NCBI GenBank assembly: GCA_934463035.1
Contig: CAKSIG010000004.1
Coordinates: 1 to 64,000 of the forward strand
Reading direction: 5' to 3'
DNA from: an uncultured Eubacteriales bacterium
GTDB taxonomy: Bacteria > Bacillota > Clostridia > Oscillospirales > Acutalibacteraceae
Length of the DNA: 64,000 nt
Shown here: positions 59,121-64,000 of the stretch, one piece after another
Numbering within the stretch: position 1 is the stretch's first letter
Layout of the letters: each line of letters starts with the position of its first letter
Notes under the pieces: model-generated
Databases searched by the model: none
Told to the model about the DNA's origin: nothing
What the model saw: the letters and a program-made list of their open reading frames with translations, nothing else
Program-made: the position numbers and the translations under genes

Positions 59121-60325
59121 TAGCAAAGATTGAAAAAAGCAAGGCGTTCGGCAGAATACAGGCTCCGCCTTCTAAAAGTATGGCTCACCGTTATTTGATT
59201 TGTTCCGCACTGTGCCGTGACACTTCTGTAATAAGCGGACTTTCATATTCCGAAGATATATTGGCTACTGTTGATTGTCTGAGAACGCTGGGCGCCTCAA
59301 TAGAAATAAACGGCAATAAAGCCGTTTGCAACGGCGAAAATTTGCTGTCTGACGTAATATCAAATAGGCTTAATTGCCGTGAAAGCGGAAGCACATTGCG
59401 GTTTATGATACCTATTTGCTTATTGTCTGATGAACAGATTACGCTTTCGGGCAGTGAGCGGCTGTTTAAACGCTCTCTCTCGGTTTATGAGGAAATATGC
59501 AGAAATCAGAATTTAGGTTTTTGCATTGACGGAAACAGCGTAGCCGTAAAAGGCGTTTTACAAAGCGGTAAGTACTCGGTTCGCGGCGACGTTTCAAGTC
59601 AGTTTATAAGCGGACTTATGTTTGCGTTGCCCCTGCTTAAAAACGACAGCATTATAGACATTACGGGCGACTTGGAAAGCAGGGCGTATATCGGTATGAC
59701 AATAAAAGCGCTAGCCGATTTCGGTGTGCGTATCAGCCGTACCGATGAACGAACCGTCCTGATAAAGGGCTCACAAAGCTATAAGCATCATAATATCGGC
59801 GTTGAGGGTGACTATTCCAATGCGGCTTTTCTCGATGCTCTTAATTTAATCGGCGGAAATGTGCTTATAAAAGGATTGAAGGAAGACAGCTTGCAGGGGG
59901 ATAAGGTATATAAAAAATTTTTCCGCGAGCTTGTAAAGGGCTGTCCTACGCTCGATATTGCTGACTGCCCCGATTTAGGACCCATTCTTATGGCGGTCGC
60001 CGCCGCATTTAACGGTGCTGTTCTTACGGGAACAAGACGTCTTAAAATAAAGGAAAGCGACAGGGGGGCCGCTATGTCCGCCGAGCTTGCAAAATTCGGT
60101 ATAAAATCGGAAGTGTTCGATAACCGTATAATCGTTCATAAGGGCGCTTTAAAAACGCCTGAATTACCGCTTGACGGTCATAACGATCACCGTATAGTAA
60201 TGTCGCTTGCCGTTTTGGCAACCATTACCGGCGGAGAGATATACGGCGCGCAGGCTGTGGCAAAAAGTTATCCTGACTTTTTTAAGGATATTGCATCATT
60301 GGGAATAATTGTTGGTGAAAAATAA
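59117..60325 (+). CDS. aroA: 3-phosphoshikimate 1-carboxyvinyltransferase (EPSP synthase)
   Basis: A 402-residue two-domain enzyme condensing shikimate-3-phosphate with PEP. PPSKSMAHRYLICSAL (Lys about 20), NCRESGSTLRFMIP (about 82-95), GDVSSQFISGLMFALP, PDLGPILMAVAA (catalytic Asp) and LKIKESDR. The N-terminal substrate loop SKSMAHR has Met where many have Ser/Thr. A little shorter than E. coli AroA (427), as is usual in Firmicutes. Confidence 0.95.
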   Translation: MIAKIEKSKAFGRIQAPPSKSMAHRYLICSALCRDTSVISGLSYSEDILATVDCLRTLGASIEINGNKAVCNGENLLSDVISNRLNCRESGSTLRFMIPICLLSDEQITLSGSERLFKRSLSVYEEICRNQNLGFCIDGNSVAVKGVLQSGKYSVRGDVSSQFISGLMFALPLLKNDSIIDITGDLESRAYIGMTIKALADFGVRISRTDERTVLIKGSQSYKHHNIGVEGDYSNAAFLDALNLIGGNVLIKGLKEDSLQGDKVYKKFFRELVKGCPTLDIADCPDLGPILMAVAAAFNGAVLTGTRRLKIKESDRGAAMSAELAKFGIKSEVFDNRIIVHKGALKTPELPLDGHNDHRIVMSLAVLATITGGEIYGAQAVAKSYPDFFKDIASLGIIVGEK

Positions 60326-61185
60326 TGAAGTTAAATAAAAATATGAATATACTTATAGTCGGTCTGGGACTTTTAGGCGGTAGCTACGCTATGGCTTTAA
60401 AAAAACAGGGTTACAAGATTAATGCTGTTACAAAGGAACAGTCCTCGGTTGATTATGCGCTTAAAAACAACTTGATTGACTACGGTACAACCGATGTTGA
60501 GCCTGAACTTGTCGGAAATGCCGACCTTGTGATTTTTGCATTGTATCCGCATATATTTGTCCAATGGATAGAAAAGTATCAGCATTTGCTGAAAAGCGGC
60601 GCCGTGCTTACCGATGTTACGGGTGTAAAGGGGTGTATTGTTGAAAAAATTCAGAATATGCTAAGGCCTGATGTTGAATTTATAGCGGCTCACCCGATGG
60701 CAGGGCGCGAGGTAAGCGGTGTTGAAAACAGCGACGACGGTATTTTCAGCGGCGCCAACTATATAGTGGTGCCTACCGAAAAGAATACTGCGTCGGCAAT
60801 AGAGCTGTGCAAGGATTTGGGACATATACTCGGCTTTAAGGATATTTCCGAACTAACCGCCGCACGGCACGATGATATGATAGCGTTTTTATCACAGCTT
60901 ACTCACTGCATTGCCGTAAGTCTTATGTGCTGTAACGATTCGCCGGGGCTTGAACATTACACGGGCGATTCGTTTAGGGATCTGACCAGAATAGCGCGGA
61001 TAAACGACGAAATGTGGAGCGAACTGTTTTTACTTAATAAAGACGCCTTGCTCAAAGAAATGGATAATTTTATCGGTGCGTTTAACCGTTTATATGATAC
61101 CGTAAAAAATGATGACCGCGAGGAAATGCGAAAAATGATGCGTTGTTCGACTGAACGCCGCAAATTGTTTGATAAAACCGTATAG
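60325..61185 (+). CDS. tyrA: Prephenate dehydrogenase
   Basis: A 286-residue NAD-dependent enzyme making 4-hydroxyphenylpyruvate from prephenate. Rossmann loop VGLGLLGGSYAMAL (residues 12-25), AAHPMAGREVSGVENS (catalytic His, about 120), and HDDMIAFLSQLTHCIA. No ACT domain is present, unlike longer Bacillus TyrA. ATG at 60325 overlaps the aroA stop (TAATG). Confidence 0.93.
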   Translation: MKLNKNMNILIVGLGLLGGSYAMALKKQGYKINAVTKEQSSVDYALKNNLIDYGTTDVEPELVGNADLVIFALYPHIFVQWIEKYQHLLKSGAVLTDVTGVKGCIVEKIQNMLRPDVEFIAAHPMAGREVSGVENSDDGIFSGANYIVVPTEKNTASAIELCKDLGHILGFKDISELTAARHDDMIAFLSQLTHCIAVSLMCCNDSPGLEHYTGDSFRDLTRIARINDEMWSELFLLNKDALLKEMDNFIGAFNRLYDTVKNDDREEMRKMMRCSTERRKLFDKTV

Positions 61186-61198
61186 AGAGGGAAATATT

Positions 61199-62230
61199 AT
61201 GAATTTAAAATTTATACGAAAATTGCCGATACCTCAGCAAATAAAAACACGCTATCCGCTTACCGAGGAAATGGCAAAGGTAAAAGAAGACAGAGATAAG
61301 GCTATAAAAGAAGTTTTTGCAGGGGAATCAGATAAATTTATCCTTGTTATAGGTCCCTGCTCAGCCGATAACCGCGAGTCTGTCTTGGATTATATATCAA
61401 GGCTGAAACGCGTTGAGGAACAGGTTAGAGACCGATTAATAATCATACCGAGAATTTATACAAACAAACCGCGTACAACGGGTGACGGCTACAAAGGTAT
61501 GCTTCATCAGCCGAATCCCGATGAAACGCCCGATATGTTAAAGGGAATAGTCGCGATAAGGGAACTGCATATGAGCGCCTTGCGCGATTACGGTTTCTCT
61601 TGCGCCGATGAAATGCTCTATCCCGATAACCATAGATATTTGTCCGACCTGTTAGCTTACGTTGCTATCGGGGCGCGTTCGGTTGAAAACCAACAGCACC
61701 GCCTTACCGCAAGCGGTCTTGACATACCCGTAGGTATGAAAAACCCGACAAGCGGTGACCTTTCTATAATGATGAATTCAATAACCGCCGCTCAACACAA
61801 GCATACCTTTATATACAGAGGTTGGGAGGTATGCAGCGAAGGCAATCCGTTCGCGCACGCTATATTGCGCGGATATGTTGATTTTGCGGGCAAATGCGTT
61901 TCAAACTACCATTATGAAAACCTTGTCGGTTTGCATGAGCTGTATCAAAAATCAGGCTTGGCAAACCCTGCCGTTATAGTTGACGCAAACCACGCAAATT
62001 CGGGAAAACAGTTCTTAGAACAGATAAGAATTTCAAAAGATGTTGTTTACAGCCGCAATCATAATGACGATTTGAAAAAAATGGTTAAAGGCATTATGAT
62101 AGAAAGCTATATTGAAGACGGCGCACAGAAGATAGGCGACCATACATACGGTAAATCGATAACCGACCCGTGCCTCGGTTGGGAAAAGACCGAAAAACTT
62201 ATCTATAAAATAGCTGATACTTTAAAATAG
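61199..62230 (+). CDS. aroF: 3-deoxy-7-phosphoheptulonate (DAHP) synthase, class I AroFGH type
   Basis: A 343-residue DAHP synthase of the E. coli AroF/G/H type: IGPCSADN (residues about 51-58), RIYTNKPRTTGDGYKG, GARSVENQQHR, GMKNPTSGDL and VDANHANSGKQ (metal His). It catalyses the committed step from PEP and erythrose-4-phosphate. Placing the first enzyme last in the operon is unusual. ATG at 61199 with GAGAGGG upstream, 13 nt after tyrA. Confidence 0.94.
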   Translation: MNLKFIRKLPIPQQIKTRYPLTEEMAKVKEDRDKAIKEVFAGESDKFILVIGPCSADNRESVLDYISRLKRVEEQVRDRLIIIPRIYTNKPRTTGDGYKGMLHQPNPDETPDMLKGIVAIRELHMSALRDYGFSCADEMLYPDNHRYLSDLLAYVAIGARSVENQQHRLTASGLDIPVGMKNPTSGDLSIMMNSITAAQHKHTFIYRGWEVCSEGNPFAHAILRGYVDFAGKCVSNYHYENLVGLHELYQKSGLANPAVIVDANHANSGKQFLEQIRISKDVVYSRNHNDDLKKMVKGIMIESYIEDGAQKIGDHTYGKSITDPCLGWEKTEKLIYKIADTLK

Positions 62231-62246
62231 AAAAATTGTAAAAATC

Positions 62247-62285
62247 AAGCCTTCAAGGTATAAAACCTTGAAGGCTTAGTCTTTT
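62247..62285. terminator. Terminator of the aromatic operon
   Basis: A 13-bp perfect stem AAGCCTTCAAGGT/ACCTTGAAGGCTT, loop ATAAA, then AGTCTTTT. It also reaches the end of the convergent kinase gene. Confidence 0.88.
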
Positions 62286-63933
62286 AAAACTGCACTGTAA
62301 TTGTGGTTCCCGCGCCGACTTTACTTTCGGTGGATATTGTGCCGCCCGTAAGCGAGGCAATGTGCTTTACTATCGACAGTCCGAGTCCCGTTCCGCCTAT
62401 TTTTTTCGAGTGGCTCTTGTCAACACGGTAAAAGCGTTCGTAAATTCTTGAAATTTCAGCCGACGGAATACCTATGCCTGTGTCGGATACGGTTACGAAC
62501 GGTTTGCCGTCTGCTGTACCTGTCTTCACAGTTACCGTTCCGCCGTCTTTGTTATATTTTATGGCATTGTCGCAAAGGTTGTAAATCATTTCAAATATGA
62601 GATTATACGGTGCGTTTATAACTGCGTTTCCTAAATCCATATTTACTTTTACATTCTTTTGCTCCGCCGCAACCGACAGGGAACGGCATACTTCGGTTGC
62701 TGTTTCGCCGAGATTGACCTCGGTGTTGTCGTATTGCAGTGTTCCTTCATCTAACTTTGAGAGCTTGATTATGTCGTCAACAAGGGTGATAAGGCGTTTT
62801 GATTCCTTATTAATATCCGAAGCAAAGCCTTTTATATCTTCCTTTTCAACCATTCCCGATTTGAGCATATCGGAAATACCGTATATTGAAGTAAGCGGTG
62901 TTTTCAGTTCGTGCGATACATTTGCGGTAAATTCCCGTCTTAATCTCTCACGGTTTTCTTTTTCGGTGATGTCGATTATGAGTATTACCGAACCACAGAG
63001 CGAGCCGTCGTCGTTAAATACGGGATTAAGCGTTATCTCGTATATCTTACCGTCTGTTTCGGTTGTGGTATCAACACGTTTTCCGTCGCGGAGGGAAGTG
63101 AAAATTTCTCTGAAACTCTCACTTCGGTTGAGTTCAAGAATATTCTCGCCGTCGGGATTTTCCGTAACCGAGAATATCTGTTCAACGCTTTTATTGTGGG
63201 TTAAGATCCTGCCGTTTTTATCGGTCAAAATCAAACCCTCGCTCATATTGTCCGAAATAATTTCAAATTCACGTCGGCTTTGAGTGAGCGCCGATATTTG
63301 CGCGCGGATTTTTCTGTTTTGCGCGTTGATTTTTTTGATAATAGGGGAAAGCTCCTCGTAGCTTTCTTCTATTATCGGCTTTTCAATATCCATTTCATTA
63401 ATAGGTTTAAGCAGTTTTTTGGATATTATGCTTGCCAGCACATAAGAAAGTACAACAGAAGCGATTATTATAGCGCACAAGGGACTTAACAGCGTCATCA
63501 CAGTCGAGAAAATACTTGCGCGGCTGTTTGAAAGTCTTAAAACCTTGCCGTCTTCCAGCTTTAAAGCATAGTAGCAGGTTTTTCTTGAAATGGTTTCGGA
63601 AAAACGCACCGAATAACCCGAACCGTTTTCCATTGCCTCTTTAATTTCTTTTCGGTCGGAGTGATTTTGCATAAGCGAAACATCGTAGCGGTTATCAAAC
63701 AGTACGGTCCCGTCGCTGTCAATAAGGGTGATCCGGTCTTCCGAATTTTTAATACTTTCAAGATATTCGCTGTTATCATCAATGATATTGCTGATATAAT
63801 ATGCCTCGTTTTTCAGTGATGATAACTGGCTTTCGCTGTAAAACTGATATTGCACGCCTATTATAAAAACAATGCTTAACAGCATAGTAATAATAGATAC
63901 GAAAAAAATTCCTCTGAAAATTCTTTTGGTCAT
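62284..63933 (-). CDS. Sensor histidine kinase, PhoR/WalK type
   Basis: A 549-residue kinase: TM1 (about residues 5-28), an extracytoplasmic sensor region (about 30-140), TM2 (about 145-170), a PAS domain (about 215-315, SEGLILTDKNGRILTHNKS), HisKA with phospho-accepting His in VSHELKTPLTSIYG (about 341), and HATPase_c with N-box NLCDNAIKYNK, DTGIGIP and GTGLGLSIVKH. The layout matches PhoR, which senses phosphate through PstSCAB-PhoU, but no pst gene is in view. ATG at 63933 has GGAGG 6 nt upstream. Its response regulator gene lies immediately upstream. Confidence 0.92.
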   Translation of the reverse strand: MTKRIFRGIFFVSIITMLLSIVFIIGVQYQFYSESQLSSLKNEAYYISNIIDDNSEYLESIKNSEDRITLIDSDGTVLFDNRYDVSLMQNHSDRKEIKEAMENGSGYSVRFSETISRKTCYYALKLEDGKVLRLSNSRASIFSTVMTLLSPLCAIIIASVVLSYVLASIISKKLLKPINEMDIEKPIIEESYEELSPIIKKINAQNRKIRAQISALTQSRREFEIISDNMSEGLILTDKNGRILTHNKSVEQIFSVTENPDGENILELNRSESFREIFTSLRDGKRVDTTTETDGKIYEITLNPVFNDDGSLCGSVILIIDITEKENRERLRREFTANVSHELKTPLTSIYGISDMLKSGMVEKEDIKGFASDINKESKRLITLVDDIIKLSKLDEGTLQYDNTEVNLGETATEVCRSLSVAAEQKNVKVNMDLGNAVINAPYNLIFEMIYNLCDNAIKYNKDGGTVTVKTGTADGKPFVTVSDTGIGIPSAEISRIYERFYRVDKSHSKKIGGTGLGLSIVKHIASLTGGTISTESKVGAGTTITVQF

Positions 63934-63957
63934 ATTTGCCTCCGATAATACAAGCAA

Positions 63958-64000
63958 TTATTCTGAAATTTTATAACCTACTCCGCGTACGGTTTCTATC
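63958..64000 (-). CDS. OmpR/PhoB-family response regulator, C-terminal end only
   Basis: The last 13 codons before the TAA at 63958-63960 read IETVRGVGYKISE. RGVGYK is the near-universal end of the OmpR/PhoB winged-helix DNA-binding domain (beta-hairpin wing). The rest is beyond the window. Only 24 nt separate it from the kinase start, so the two form one operon. Confidence 0.85.
   Translation of the reverse strand, partial: IETVRGVGYKISE

Overview
The window is a chromosomal segment of a spore-forming, low-to-moderate GC Clostridia, most likely in the Ruminococcaceae/Oscillospiraceae. I infer this from the sporulation genes (cwlD, ylbJ, yqfC, yqfD, spoIIM), the Firmicutes neighbourhood phoH-ybeY-era-recO-mutS2, the frequent GTG/TTG starts with strong AGGAGG-type ribosome sites, sigma-A promoters of the TTGACA-N17-TATAAT type, and many intrinsic terminators. 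Most of it is housekeeping DNA, interrupted by a few accessory islets.

Region by region. 1-400: tRNA-Ser (cut by the window edge), a truncated duplicate of its 5' half, and tRNA-Leu. 520-4805: a DUF2975 membrane protein, then a metal-flavoured operon (FeoB-associated Cys-rich peptide, MacB-type ABC transporter, HMA-domain protein, 41-residue membrane peptide) behind a promoter with a palindromic operator. 4829-9467: a sugar catabolic operon (TIM-barrel isomerase, class II aldolase, PfkB kinase, D-allulose/tagatose 3-epimerase) divergent from an AraC regulator. 9511-13490: FkbM methyltransferase, rhamnulokinase and a cytosolic GH10 glycosidase. 13558-14286: tRNA-Leu, then an array of small hairpins and a four-helix-bundle protein. 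14532-16617: cwlD and radA. 16894-20216: an AT-rich UPF1-like helicase beside tRNA-Ser and tRNA-His. 20272-29615: sporulation and housekeeping genes, interrupted at 23178-23883 by a structured repeat region. 29663-32367: SDR oxidoreductase, spoIIM, xerD. 32431-36563: polyamine importer with a PotC-PotD fusion. 36712-48740: ruvCAB, glmM, a methyltransferase, the ECF module, truA, a DUF5711 protein, CvpA and a ClpE-like unfoldase. 48811-51065: tRNA-Val, YbaK, a Nudix hydrolase and an M14 peptidase. 51100-52823: an HPr-kinase-like/PqqD/S26-peptidase cassette. 52820-62230: an aromatic amino acid operon. 62284-64000: a sensor kinase and the end of its response regulator.

The aromatic operon encodes every step from DAHP synthesis to phenylalanine and tyrosine, with AroE and AroK fused. 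It is preceded by a strong promoter, a 25-codon ORF with eight Phe/Tyr codons among its first twelve, and an intrinsic terminator. This is the layout of ribosome-mediated attenuation.

The least explained elements are the hairpin array upstream of the four-helix-bundle gene (short palindromes punctuated by ATGAAAT boxes whose orientation flips at the centre), the 187-bp tandem repeats with a TIR-bounded element between yqfD and phoH, and the HPr-kinase-like/PqqD/peptidase cassette, which has no obvious substrate gene.
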